Made by a program: the position numbers and the translations under genes | Origin: Kineosporia corallincola | Lineage (GTDB): Bacteria; Actinomycetota; Actinomycetes; Actinomycetales; Kineosporiaceae | NCBI RefSeq assembly: GCF_018499875.1 | Contig: NZ_JAHBAY010000021.1 | Location: forward strand, 1-64,000 | DNA length: 64,000 nucleotides | Reading direction: 5' to 3' | The notes under the pieces: generated by a model | What the model was told of the DNA's origin: nothing | Databases searched by the model: none | The model's input: the letters and a program-made list of their open reading frames with translations, nothing else | In this document: positions 16,569 through 25,222 of the stretch, in pieces | How positions within the stretch are numbered: the stretch's first letter is position 1 | Layout of the letters: the number at the start of each line of letters is the position of its first letter

Positions 16569-18138
16569 CGACCACCTCCAGCTGGTGGGCCAGGAACGCC
16601 GTCAGCGGCTCCTGGTGCACCGCGGGCCGGTTCCACTCGTTCTCCAGGTTCTCAGCCAGATGGTGCGTGGCCACCAGTTCCGGCGCGCCGCCGGTCTTGC
16701 GGTAGTGGCGGACGACGGGGTGCAGGTAGGCCGCGTCGTGGGCCTGCCCCGGCTCGTCCTGGGCGATGCGGGCGACGTCGATGTCGAAGGGGTCCACCTG
16801 GTCGTGGTCGGGGCCGTACTCCAGTGTGACCACGAAGGCGTGCTCCGGAACGCCCACGCCGCCCTCGCGGAAGTAGTCCACCGGAACCTCTTCCAGGTAG
16901 CGCGCCTGACCGCCGTCGACCGTCACCACGTCGGCCAGCACACCGAACTGCTGCCACAGTGCCGAGGTGCGGTTGACCCGGGCGATCACCGCGTCGGTGA
17001 TCGCCACCGGCTCCGCGGCCAGCTCGGTGGACGGCCAGTCCTGGCCCTCGTAGCGCTGGTCGAGGATCCTGGACAGCGCCCGCACCGCGTACCGGAACCC
17101 GTGGATGAAGCCGCTCGTCGACTTCTTGAAATCGCGCATCTGGCTGAGGGTTCCGGCGATGTACAGGCCTGGCACATTCACCGACTCCCAGGCCGACGTC
17201 TGCGCCGGGAAGCGGTCGCGGATGACCAGGTCGGGCTTGCTGTCCTCGTCGAAGATGCTCGCGTCGAACCGGAATCCGGCGGCCAGGATCACCCGGTCGT
17301 AGGTCAGGTCCTTGTGCACCTCGTTCACGCGGGCGAAGCTGAACGTGACCGTGAAGGTGCCGTCGTCGTTCTTGCGGATCCGCTGCACGTCGCCGTCGAG
17401 GATCGCGTTCTGCGACTTCAGCTGGTAGGTGTCGAGGAAGTTGTTGTTGACGGCGCGCAGGTGACCGACGAAGTGTGTGCGCCAGGCCAGTTTCAGCGAG
17501 TTCGGGCCGGCGACGTGCAGCACCGAGGTGGTCTCGACCAGGTTGTCGGCGGTCTCGAAGGCCGAGTTCCCCTTGCCGATGATCAGCACGCGCTGGTCGA
17601 TGAAGTCGTCCGGGTCCACACTCACTGTGTCGTAGTGCTCGACCGTCTCGATGCCCTCGATCTGCGGCACGTTCAGCTGCGAGACACCGGTGGCCACGAT
17701 CAGCCGCTTCGCCCGCCAGGTCTGGTCCCCGGAGCGCACCTCGAACTCGTCGCCCTGCCGGGACACCCCGTCGACGCGGGTGTCGTAACGCACCTGGACG
17801 CCGGTCTGCTCGGCGAAGTGCTCGAGGTAGCCGACCAGGTCGTCGGCCGCCGGGAAGTAGCGCCGGGTGCGGGAGGTGAACCGCAGATCCGGGTCGGGCC
17901 GGTCGCTGAGCAGCGAGTTCCAGTCCATCCGCAGGTTGAACTCGGGGTCGTCCGAACCGGTGTGACGCTTGTTGATCGAGATCAGCTGCCGGTGCCGCGG
18001 GTAGGTACGGAAGAAGGTGCCCGGGCCGGGCCCGGCCTCCAGAACCAGGTAGTCGCGGCCGGTGTGCTGGAACCGGGCGGCCAGCTGGAGCCCGGCCGGT
18101 CCGGCTCCGATGATCAGGTAGTCGATCGCGGCAGTCAT
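16555..18138 (-). CDS. FOXRED2-like FAD/NAD(P)H flavoprotein monooxygenase
   Basis: 527 residues with two Rossmann motifs: FAD-binding IIGAGPAGLQLAARF (about 8-22) and NAD(P)H-binding LIIGKGNSAFETADNL (about 190). Between and after them are stretches I recognise from eukaryotic FOXRED2/ERFAD: FFRTYPRHRQLISINKRHTG, EFNLRMDWNSLLS, YDTVSVDPDDF, NNFLDTYQLKSQNAI and SGFIHGFRYAVRAL. The class B flavin-monooxygenase fingerprint FxGxxxHxxxW is not seen, so it is not a classical FMO. The last 150 residues are less conserved. It is the first gene of the leftward cluster and would act with the hydroxy-acid oxidase and P450 just downstream. The reaction and substrate are unknown. Confidence 0.87.
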   Translation of the reverse strand: MTAAIDYLIIGAGPAGLQLAARFQHTGRDYLVLEAGPGPGTFFRTYPRHRQLISINKRHTGSDDPEFNLRMDWNSLLSDRPDPDLRFTSRTRRYFPAADDLVGYLEHFAEQTGVQVRYDTRVDGVSRQGDEFEVRSGDQTWRAKRLIVATGVSQLNVPQIEGIETVEHYDTVSVDPDDFIDQRVLIIGKGNSAFETADNLVETTSVLHVAGPNSLKLAWRTHFVGHLRAVNNNFLDTYQLKSQNAILDGDVQRIRKNDDGTFTVTFSFARVNEVHKDLTYDRVILAAGFRFDASIFDEDSKPDLVIRDRFPAQTSAWESVNVPGLYIAGTLSQMRDFKKSTSGFIHGFRYAVRALSRILDQRYEGQDWPSTELAAEPVAITDAVIARVNRTSALWQQFGVLADVVTVDGGQARYLEEVPVDYFREGGVGVPEHAFVVTLEYGPDHDQVDPFDIDVARIAQDEPGQAHDAAYLHPVVRHYRKTGGAPELVATHHLAENLENEWNRPAVHQEPLTAFLAHQLEVVGAGH

Positions 18139-18222
18139 GGCGGTGAACGCTAGGTCGGGGATCTCAGAGAAAGTTCAGGACCTCCGACTCTCGACTGGTG
18201 CTCACGGTCAACGGCGCGAAAC

Positions 18223-18238
18223 TGGTGCCCACGCACCA
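18223..18238 (+). repeat. Small hairpin in the leader of the second PRC-barrel gene
   Basis: TGGTGC-CCAC-GCACCA, a perfect six-base stem just before the ribosome site GGGAGGAG. A related string, CCCACGCACC, also precedes the first PRC-barrel gene (inside its upstream terminator), so the duplicated unit may have included leader DNA. Confidence 0.45.
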
Positions 18239-18255
18239 AGGGAGGAGCAGCAGTC

Positions 18256-18780
18256 ATGAACCTGAAGCCTCAGGAGGCCCGCGACCTGGTAGGACGCCCG
18301 GTGCACGACTCCCACGGCGAGCGCCTGGGCGCCGTCAGCGGGGTGTACTTCAACGACGTCGGCCGGGACCTCGCATGGGTGTCCTTCGTCACGGACCCGG
18401 AATCCTCCGACGCGGAATCTGCCCGGAACGGGCAGGCTTTCGTGCCCGCCGGACAGTTGCAGACGCATCAGGACCGGCTCACCCTGCCCTTCGACCGGGG
18501 TGTGCTGGAGAACCAGCCGCACATCGAGCCGCACGACGGCAGCCTGTCGAACGCGCAGGTGGCGCGGTTGCACGAGTTCTTCCACACCTTCGACGGGCAC
18601 AGCCGGATCACCGGCGCGAGCGAGGGCGAGCCGCCGACCGCCCGGGTGGTGGAATCCACGGAGAAATCACGGGTTCCGTTCACCGGGCGCGGTCATGAGG
18701 CGGCCTTCGGCACCGGTGCGGCCCTGCCGGGCGAACCGCACGACGTGACGCTTCAGGGCAACGGGAACTCGGCACCCTGA
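18256..18780 (+). CDS. PRC-barrel-like domain protein, copy 2
   Basis: 174 residues, paralog of the protein at 10097-10594. The matching order is a PRC-barrel start (ARDLVGRPVHDSHGERLGAV), GVYFND, W-V-SF, AFVPA, LPFDRGVL, the helix SNAQVARLHEFFHTF, and the C-terminal signature LPGEPHDVTLQGNGNSAP. It has no signal peptide or membrane segment. An eight-base purine site GGGAGGAG lies nine bases before the ATG. It is divergent from the flavoprotein gene across 117 bp. The two copies bracket the redox/ligase operon on its outer sides. The function is unknown. Confidence 0.82.
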   Translation: MNLKPQEARDLVGRPVHDSHGERLGAVSGVYFNDVGRDLAWVSFVTDPESSDAESARNGQAFVPAGQLQTHQDRLTLPFDRGVLENQPHIEPHDGSLSNAQVARLHEFFHTFDGHSRITGASEGEPPTARVVESTEKSRVPFTGRGHEAAFGTGAALPGEPHDVTLQGNGNSAP

Positions 18781-18816
18781 ACCCGGGCGTGTGCTTCGCT
18801 GGTCTTCGCCGGTAGT

Positions 18817-20244
18817 TCAGTCGAAGTCGGGATGGCCGAACATGCCCTCGGCGTCCAGATCGGCCAGTTCCTCACGAATGGCCTGATAGGCGATGCCCGA
18901 GCCGTAGCCCTTGCGGGCGAGCATGCCGGCCAGGCGCCGCATGCGGCGTTCCGGGTCGTCCTTGGTCATGCTGGGCGCCTTCTTGCGTACCAGCTGGCGG
19001 GCCGCCGCGAGTTCGTCGTCGGAGCTGAGTGAGTCCACGGCCTCGCGGACGGTCTCGTCGGCCACACCCTTCTGACGCAGTTCGTAGGCGAGTGCCCGCT
19101 TGGCCAGACCCCGCCCGGTGTGCCGGTTCTCGACGTACTGCTGGGCGAAGGCGGAGTCGTCGACCAGATTGACCTCTTCGAACCGGTCGAGCACAGCCGC
19201 GGCGATGTCGTCGGGAATGCCCTTCTGCGCCAGCACCTTCGCCAGCTGGGAGCGGGTGCGGTCACCGGCGGAGAGCTGCCTCAGCAGGATCTCGCGGGCA
19301 TCTTCCTCGTGCTCGGCGGGTGTGCGGGGATCTACCTCGGTCTCGGTCTCGTCCGTGGAGGACCTGTCGCCAGGGTCGTTCTCGCGGGCTCTGCGGCGCA
19401 GGCCGCGGGAGTTGCCCTCTGCGGGATCGCGGCGCTTGCGGCTCAGGCCCCGGGAGCTGCCGTCGCGGTCGCGGGAGCTGCGGCCCGTTGTCGTAGGGTC
19501 GGCGTCGGAGTGGTCGGGGTGACCGGTGCCGTCATGAGTGGTGGCACCGTCTGCGGTTCCCGCCCAGCGGCTTTCGTCACGGCCCACCCTGCGCAGACCT
19601 CGGGGCTGCTTCTCCCGGTTCTGGCGGTTCTCCCGGTTCTGGCGGTTCTCCCGGTTCTTGCGGTTCTGGCGGAGCGGCGTGCCCGGACCGGAACCTCGCC
19701 CTGGATCCCGCGCGGATCCCTCCCCCGCCCAGTCGGGGCTGCTCCACGCGGGCTGGACCAGATCCTCATCGGGGCTCTGTTTGGCGCCGGACCACGCACC
19801 GGGGCTCGGTTCTACTGCCGGATCGCGCGTCTCGGCATCATCCGCCCAGCGAGCGCCGACCGGCCCGGTCTCGCGGTCGCTCTTACGGCCGGCCGTGCGG
19901 TCAGCCTCGCGGTTACTCTCGCGGCCTGTCTCATGGCTGGTCTCACGACCGGTCTCGGCCGAACGGGCGGCCCGCCATTCAGCCTCTTTCTGCGCGATCA
20001 TGTCGCGCAGGTCGTGCTGATTCAGTCGGGTGCCGTCCAGGCTGACGACCGTGTTGTTCGGGCCGGCGGCACTGTTCGGGCCGCCGGTGTTGTTCGCACC
20101 GTCAGGCCGGCCTGGATCCTTCTTGCTGCCCTTGGCACCCGCGCCCCGCTTGGGGGCGCGGCCGGAGAACAGGTCATGGACAGTCGCCAGTCCCGGGGTG
20201 CCCCCCTCCGGGACACCCCGGGACCGTCGCTGGTCATCGGTCAT
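18817..20244 (-). CDS. recX: Regulatory protein RecX with long N-terminal extension
   Basis: An inhibitor/modulator of RecA filaments. The recognisable RecX three-helix repeats occupy roughly residues 300-465 (AREILLRQLSAGDRTRSQL, VDDSAFAQQYVENRHTGRGL, DPERRMRRLAGMLARKGY). The preceding 300 residues are low-complexity, charged and Asn/Arg/Glu/Ser-rich, including three copies of the hexapeptide NRENRQ (DNA unit 18 bp, 19611-19664). At 475 residues it is about twice the usual RecX length. It lies downstream of recA on the same strand, with a stem-loop between them. The ATG at 20244 is the first start; an internal start cannot be excluded. The extension is probably disordered. Confidence 0.9.
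   Translation of the reverse strand: MTDDQRRSRGVPEGGTPGLATVHDLFSGRAPKRGAGAKGSKKDPGRPDGANNTGGPNSAAGPNNTVVSLDGTRLNQHDLRDMIAQKEAEWRAARSAETGRETSHETGRESNREADRTAGRKSDRETGPVGARWADDAETRDPAVEPSPGAWSGAKQSPDEDLVQPAWSSPDWAGEGSARDPGRGSGPGTPLRQNRKNRENRQNRENRQNREKQPRGLRRVGRDESRWAGTADGATTHDGTGHPDHSDADPTTTGRSSRDRDGSSRGLSRKRRDPAEGNSRGLRRRARENDPGDRSSTDETETEVDPRTPAEHEEDAREILLRQLSAGDRTRSQLAKVLAQKGIPDDIAAAVLDRFEEVNLVDDSAFAQQYVENRHTGRGLAKRALAYELRQKGVADETVREAVDSLSSDDELAAARQLVRKKAPSMTKDDPERRMRRLAGMLARKGYGSGIAYQAIREELADLDAEGMFGHPDFD
19611..19664. repeat. 18-bp tandem repeat inside recX (3 copies)
   Basis: Three consecutive copies of an 18-bp unit beginning TCTCCCGGTTCTGGCGGT, the last with one change. On the minus strand it encodes NRENRQ repeats in the disordered N-terminal extension. 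Confidence 0.85.
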
Positions 20245-20286
20245 GCTTGCTTCACCTTCGAACGGGCCCCACCACAGGCCGTTTGA

Positions 20287-20344
20287 GCCCCGCTACAGAC
20301 ACCGGCCGGTACCGGAGGAGGTCGACCGGAACCCGTAGCGGGGC
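20287..20344 (-). terminator. Stem-loop between recA and recX
   Basis: GCCCCGCTAC (20287-20296) pairs perfectly with GTAGCGGGGC (20335-20344) around a 38-base GC-rich loop that can itself fold (CCGGTACCGG). There is no T run, so it is more likely an attenuator or processing structure that lowers readthrough from recA into recX than a full terminator. Confidence 0.6.
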
Positions 20345-20354
20345 ATCACAAGGA

Positions 20355-21389
<1,035 letters not shown>

Positions 21390-21587
21390 GAGTGTTCACC
21401 TCACAGTCGGCCGGCTTCGCGAGGTGTCGCGGTGCGCCGGAATCCTTCGCGTCGGTGGAGACGCTAGCCGCGACCACCGACAATCTTCGCCGAGTAACTT
21501 CGCCCTGTGGATAACCGGGCACTCGATGCACCGGTGGAAAACACGATCTCCCTCGACCCCGCGCCACCGGAACACCGGGACTCTATC

Positions 21588-21601
21588 CGAACAAGTGTTC
21601 G
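21588..21601. promoter_or_regulatory. LexA (SOS) box of recA
   Basis: CGAACAAGTGTTCG matches the Gram-positive/actinobacterial SOS consensus CGAAC-N4-GTTCG exactly. It lies 199 bp upstream of the recA start, so recA has a long leader or a second proximal promoter. It also sits about 430 bp from the divergent ankyrin gene. Confidence 0.9.
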
Positions 21602-21774
21602 GACGGACAAGTGACACGCCCGGGTCACTCACCGCCACCACGACCCGCGGCGCCCGTCATCGGATCGACGCCGGATCGCCATCGGGCCGCAATCCAAGCG
21701 CCTCGACAGGCCCGGCAGCCGCCCCCGGAGAACCGCCCGACCCATGCTTCACCTGTGTCAACAGTTGTCGCATA

Positions 21775-21789
21775 GTTGCATTTTGCAAC
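21775..21789. promoter_or_regulatory. Palindromic putative operator GTTGCATTTTGCAAC
   Basis: A perfect 6-3-6 inverted repeat in AT-richer DNA, with a partial third half-site (CCTGCAAAAG) 5 bp further on. It is shaped like a dimeric regulator site; the regulator is unknown. It is closer to the ankyrin gene than to recA. Confidence 0.5.
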
Positions 21790-22029
21790 CCCTGCAAAAG
21801 CTCCCAGCGCGAATCCATGCACCTCATTTTGTCACTCTGCGCAATCACTGTTGAACACGCAATGTGATCACAGACTGCACCCAGGAAGGGTCGGAAAGTT
21901 ACCCGTCTCTCACCCCGTAGTTCCCCGTTGACGCTGCATCATCACTGGCCACACGCGAGAACACAATTTTCGGAACAGGGTGTGACACGAAGCGGATTGG
22001 GGTGGAAATGGACGTTACTTAGAGGCACA

Positions 22030-22476
22030 ATGCCGGACATGATCGATGCACTCCGCGAGACCGATGAGTTCGGGCGTTCCCCGCTCCACTACGCCGCTGC
22101 CGACGGCGATGCCGCTGAGGTCGCCCGGCTGCTGGCCGAGGGCGCCGACCCGAACCAGCCCGACGCCGTCCGCTTCACCCCGCTGCACTTCGCCGCTCAG
22201 GAGCAGCACCCCGAGGTGGTCGCCCTGCTGATCTCCGCGGGCGCCGACACCCGGGGCACCGACCGCTGGGGCAACACGCCGCTGTGGCGCGCCATCTTCA
22301 CCGCGCACGGCCGCCGGGAGGCCGCCGACGCGCTCCTGGCCCGCGGCGCCGACCCGGACGCCGCCAACTCCGTCGGCATCAGCCCGCGCCGGCTGGCCGA
22401 GCGGATGGGCCTGACCGGTGTGCTCTCTCCGGTGACGGCCTCGATCCCGGTGCAGTTCGCCCGTCAGCGCGACTGA
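22030..22476 (+). CDS. Ankyrin-repeat protein
   Basis: 148 residues made almost entirely of ankyrin repeats, which mediate protein binding. Three to four repeats are visible: DEFGRSPLHYAAADGDAAEV, RFTPLHFAAQEQHPEVVALL, RWGNTPLWRAIFTAHGRREA and a shorter NSVGISPRRLAERMG. It has no signal peptide. The ATG at 22030 (MPDMIDAL) is chosen because the repeats start ten residues later and AGAGG lies upstream; a longer frame to 21928 runs through intergenic DNA. It converges on the ABC exporter. The partner is unknown. Confidence 0.86.
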   Translation: MPDMIDALRETDEFGRSPLHYAAADGDAAEVARLLAEGADPNQPDAVRFTPLHFAAQEQHPEVVALLISAGADTRGTDRWGNTPLWRAIFTAHGRREAADALLARGADPDAANSVGISPRRLAERMGLTGVLSPVTASIPVQFARQRD

Positions 22477-22486
22477 CCTCGCGGCC

Positions 22487-23323
22487 TCAGGACAACAACA
22501 ACCGCTCCAGCCTGCGCCCGGCCAGCAACAGCCCACCCACGCCGAGCAGCAGCAGGTACAGCACGTGCACGGCCACCGAGAGGTCCAGGGTGCCGAGCAC
22601 GAGGGCACGCTCCAGCTCGACCCCGTGGTACAGCGGGGTGAGCTGCACGAGCAGCCCCAGCGCGTGCGGGTAGGTGGAGAGCGGGTAGAAGGTGGTGGAG
22701 AGCAGCGTGAGCGGCAGCACCACGAGATTCACCAGGTCGAAGTCCTGCCAGGAACGCATGAACGTGGTCGCGGCCATGCCCGCGCCGGCGAAGGCCAGGC
22801 CGACGAGCGTGGCCGCCGGTACGGCGAGCACCGCCCACCACGACCGCACGAACCCGGCCACCAGCAGGATGAGCAGAAAAGCCGTCGCGTAGCCGGCACC
22901 ACGCAGCAGCGCCCAGGAGATCTCCCCGGCCGCCACCGCGCGCGGGCCCAGCGGCGTGGCCAGCATGCCGTCGTAGACGCGCGCGTACCTGAGTTTCCAG
23001 AACACGTTGAACGTCGAGTCCGCGATCGCGCCGTTCATGGCCGAGGCCGCGAGCAGCGCCGGGGCGATGAACTCCTGGTAGCCGAACGACTTTCCGCCGT
23101 AGTGCACCTCTCCCACCAGGGCGCCGATCCCGACGCCGAGGGAGAGCAGGTAGAACAGCGGCTCGAAGAAACCGGACAGCAGCACGACCAGTCCCCGCCG
23201 GGCGGTGCGCGCGTTCCGCTCGATCACCGCACCAGCCCCGCCGAACTCGCCGAGCAGGACCGCCGTGCGGTGGATCCAGTCCGCCGGGCGACCGGTGGCG
23301 GGTGCGTCGACGAGACCGCTCAC
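22487..23323 (-). CDS. ABC-2 type exporter permease 2
   Basis: Six-helix ABC-2 membrane protein, 278 residues, like the DrrB/daunorubicin-resistance group. Motifs seen are GFFEPLFYLLSLGVGIGALVG, a central MLATPLGPRAVAAGE loop and the end GGLLLAGRRLERLLLS. The GTG start overlaps the preceding gene's stop (GTGA). It pairs with the next permease and the ATPase to make a three-gene exporter. The substrate is unknown; drug or lipid export is typical. Confidence 0.9.
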   Translation of the reverse strand: MSGLVDAPATGRPADWIHRTAVLLGEFGGAGAVIERNARTARRGLVVLLSGFFEPLFYLLSLGVGIGALVGEVHYGGKSFGYQEFIAPALLAASAMNGAIADSTFNVFWKLRYARVYDGMLATPLGPRAVAAGEISWALLRGAGYATAFLLILLVAGFVRSWWAVLAVPAATLVGLAFAGAGMAATTFMRSWQDFDLVNLVVLPLTLLSTTFYPLSTYPHALGLLVQLTPLYHGVELERALVLGTLDLSVAVHVLYLLLLGVGGLLLAGRRLERLLLS

Positions 23324-24129
23324 GACAGCAACATCTTCCGGTAGGAGCGCAGGGCGAGCAGGTATCCACCCACACCCCACAGCAGCAGGTAGGTGAGGTG
23401 CCCCAGGGAGGTGAGCAGAGCTGCGTCCCCGGTTGAGAGATCGCGGCAGAGCTGGGTGCCGTGCCACAACGGCGTCAGCCGGGCCAGTGCCCCGACCGCC
23501 CAGGGGAACTGGCCGACCGGGAAGAACGTGCCCGCGAAGAGGAAGAGCGGGGTCATCACGAAACGGATGAGGACGGAGAAGTCCGTGTCGCTCTCCCGGG
23601 TGACGGCGAAGGCGATGAGCGGAGTGGCGTGGGCCAGCCCGGTGAGCACAGCGGCCGGGACCGCGAGCACCACCCCGGCCGAGGCGAAGGCCTTGAACAC
23701 GGATCCGACCAGGACGAATGCGACGGCGCCCAGGCCCAGCCGGAGGGTGATGAACAACAGGTGCCCGGTGACGATGTCGGCGATCGTCAGCGGGGACCCG
23801 GCCTGCGCGTGGTAGTGCCCGTTCCACTTCCGGCTGGACAGGATCGGCCAGGTCGACTCGGCGAACGCCCCCTGCATCGCACCGGCTGCCAGGATGCCCG
23901 GTGCGACGAAGGTCAGGTAGGGGACGCCGCCGATCCGGCCCGGCCCGTCGCCGTCCACCAGTTGTGCGAGCCCGAAACCGAACGCCAGAAGGAAGACCAG
24001 GGGCATCGCGAAGGCGGTCGCCGCGCTGGAACGCCAGGTGCGCCGGTAGGCACGCAGCCAGTACTCCAGAGCGGCCAGCGCCCGCCCGGGATCGGCGAGC
24101 GGCGGCGCCTTGACGGTGGGTGTGCTCAT
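23320..24129 (-). CDS. ABC-2 type exporter permease 1
   Basis: 269 residues with six predicted helices and the ABC-2 pattern: FAMPLVFLLAFGFGLAQLV, PGILAAGAMQGAFAESTWPI, LFLFAGTFFPVGQFP and GGYLLALRSYRKMLLS. It is a paralog of the downstream permease, with similar C-termini ending in LLS. It starts 10 bp after the ATPase gene ends, so it is in the same operon. Confidence 0.91.
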   Translation of the reverse strand: MSTPTVKAPPLADPGRALAALEYWLRAYRRTWRSSAATAFAMPLVFLLAFGFGLAQLVDGDGPGRIGGVPYLTFVAPGILAAGAMQGAFAESTWPILSSRKWNGHYHAQAGSPLTIADIVTGHLLFITLRLGLGAVAFVLVGSVFKAFASAGVVLAVPAAVLTGLAHATPLIAFAVTRESDTDFSVLIRFVMTPLFLFAGTFFPVGQFPWAVGALARLTPLWHGTQLCRDLSTGDAALLTSLGHLTYLLLWGVGGYLLALRSYRKMLLS

Positions 24130-24139
24130 CGCCGTCTCC

Positions 24140-25222
24140 TCAGTCGATCAGCGTGCGGCCGGTCAGGTGCAGGAAGACGTCTTCCAGCGAACTGCGCCGG
24201 ACCAGGACCGACAGCGGGCGGTCCGGGCCGGCGTCGACGAGCCGAGCGGTGGCGTCGCCGTTCGCGGTGTAGATCAGCAACCGGTCGGGCAGCACCTCGA
24301 CCCGGGCGGCCTGGTCGCCGAGAGGCAGCCGGTCCCGGTGCCGTTCCAGGTCGAATCCGGGATAACGGACCTCCACCACCTCACGGCTGGAATACCGCTC
24401 GATCAGCTGCCGGGGCGAGCCCTCGGCCACGATCCGGCCGCCGTCCATCACCACCAGGCGGTCGCACAGCTGCTCGGCCTCGTCCATGTAGTGCGTGGTC
24501 AGCACCAGCGTGACGCCCTGCTGCTTGAGCCGGTGCAGACGGTCCCAGAGCACGTGCCGGGCCTGCGGGTCGAGGCCGGTGGTCGGCTCGTCGAGCAGCA
24601 GGATCTCGGGGGCGTTGATCAGCGCGCGGGCGATGGTGAGGCGGCGTTTCATGCCTCCGGACAGGGGTTCCACCGGGCTCTTCGCCCGCTCGGTGAGCTG
24701 GGCGAACCGCAGCAGCTCGTCGGCGCGGACCGCCACCTCGGAGCGGGACAGGCCGAAGTAGCGGCCGTACACCAGGAGGTTCTCGCGCACCGTGAGTTCC
24801 TCGTCGAGCAGATCCTTCTGCGGCACCACGCCGAGACGTGCGCGGATCGCCGGCCCGTCGGCCTCCGGGTCCATGCCGAACATCGTCAGAGTGCCCGCGG
24901 TCAGGGGTGAGACGCAGCCGATCATGCGCATTGTGGAGGACTTGCCCGCACCGTTCGGGCCGAGGAACCCGAACGCCTCACCCCGGCGTACGTCGATGTC
25001 GATGCCGTCGACGGCGACGAAGTCGCCGAACTGTTTGGTCAGCCCGCGCGCCTTGATCAGGACGTCTTTCTCAGGGACGCCCGCGGGGACGTCGTGGGGG
25101 CCGGGACCGGGATCGGCGTCGTGCGCGATCCTCAGGTCGTCGTGTTCGCTGTGGTGCCGGGTGCCTGCCGTACCGTCCGTCCGTGAACCGGTGGTGGGCC
25201 GTTCCCCCGCCCCTGAGGTCAT
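24140..25222 (-). CDS. ABC-2 exporter ATP-binding protein (DrrA-like)
   Basis: 360-residue ATPase. Walker A is GPNGAGKSS, the signature is LSGGMKRRLTIARAL, Walker B is ILLLDEPTTGLDP and the H-loop is LVLTTHYMDEAEQL. It carries a DrrA-like C-terminal extension after residue 260. The ATG at 25222 is preceded by GAAGGAGAG and overlaps the stop of the DUF3046 gene (ATGA). The first 55 residues before the domain are hydrophilic and unique. It powers the two ABC-2 permeases downstream. Confidence 0.92.
   Translation of the reverse strand: MTSGAGERPTTGSRTDGTAGTRHHSEHDDLRIAHDADPGPGPHDVPAGVPEKDVLIKARGLTKQFGDFVAVDGIDIDVRRGEAFGFLGPNGAGKSSTMRMIGCVSPLTAGTLTMFGMDPEADGPAIRARLGVVPQKDLLDEELTVRENLLVYGRYFGLSRSEVAVRADELLRFAQLTERAKSPVEPLSGGMKRRLTIARALINAPEILLLDEPTTGLDPQARHVLWDRLHRLKQQGVTLVLTTHYMDEAEQLCDRLVVMDGGRIVAEGSPRQLIERYSSREVVEVRYPGFDLERHRDRLPLGDQAARVEVLPDRLLIYTANGDATARLVDAGPDRPLSVLVRRSSLEDVFLHLTGRTLID

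Larger units (their letters stand above)
21390..22029. other. 640-bp recA/ankyrin intergenic region
   Basis: No gene is supported; open frames here have no recognisable protein. It contains the SOS box (21588-21601) and a perfect GTTGCA-TTT-TGCAAC palindrome (21775-21789). It has lower GC between about 21760 and 22020 than the flanking genes, consistent with two divergent promoters. Confidence 0.7.
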
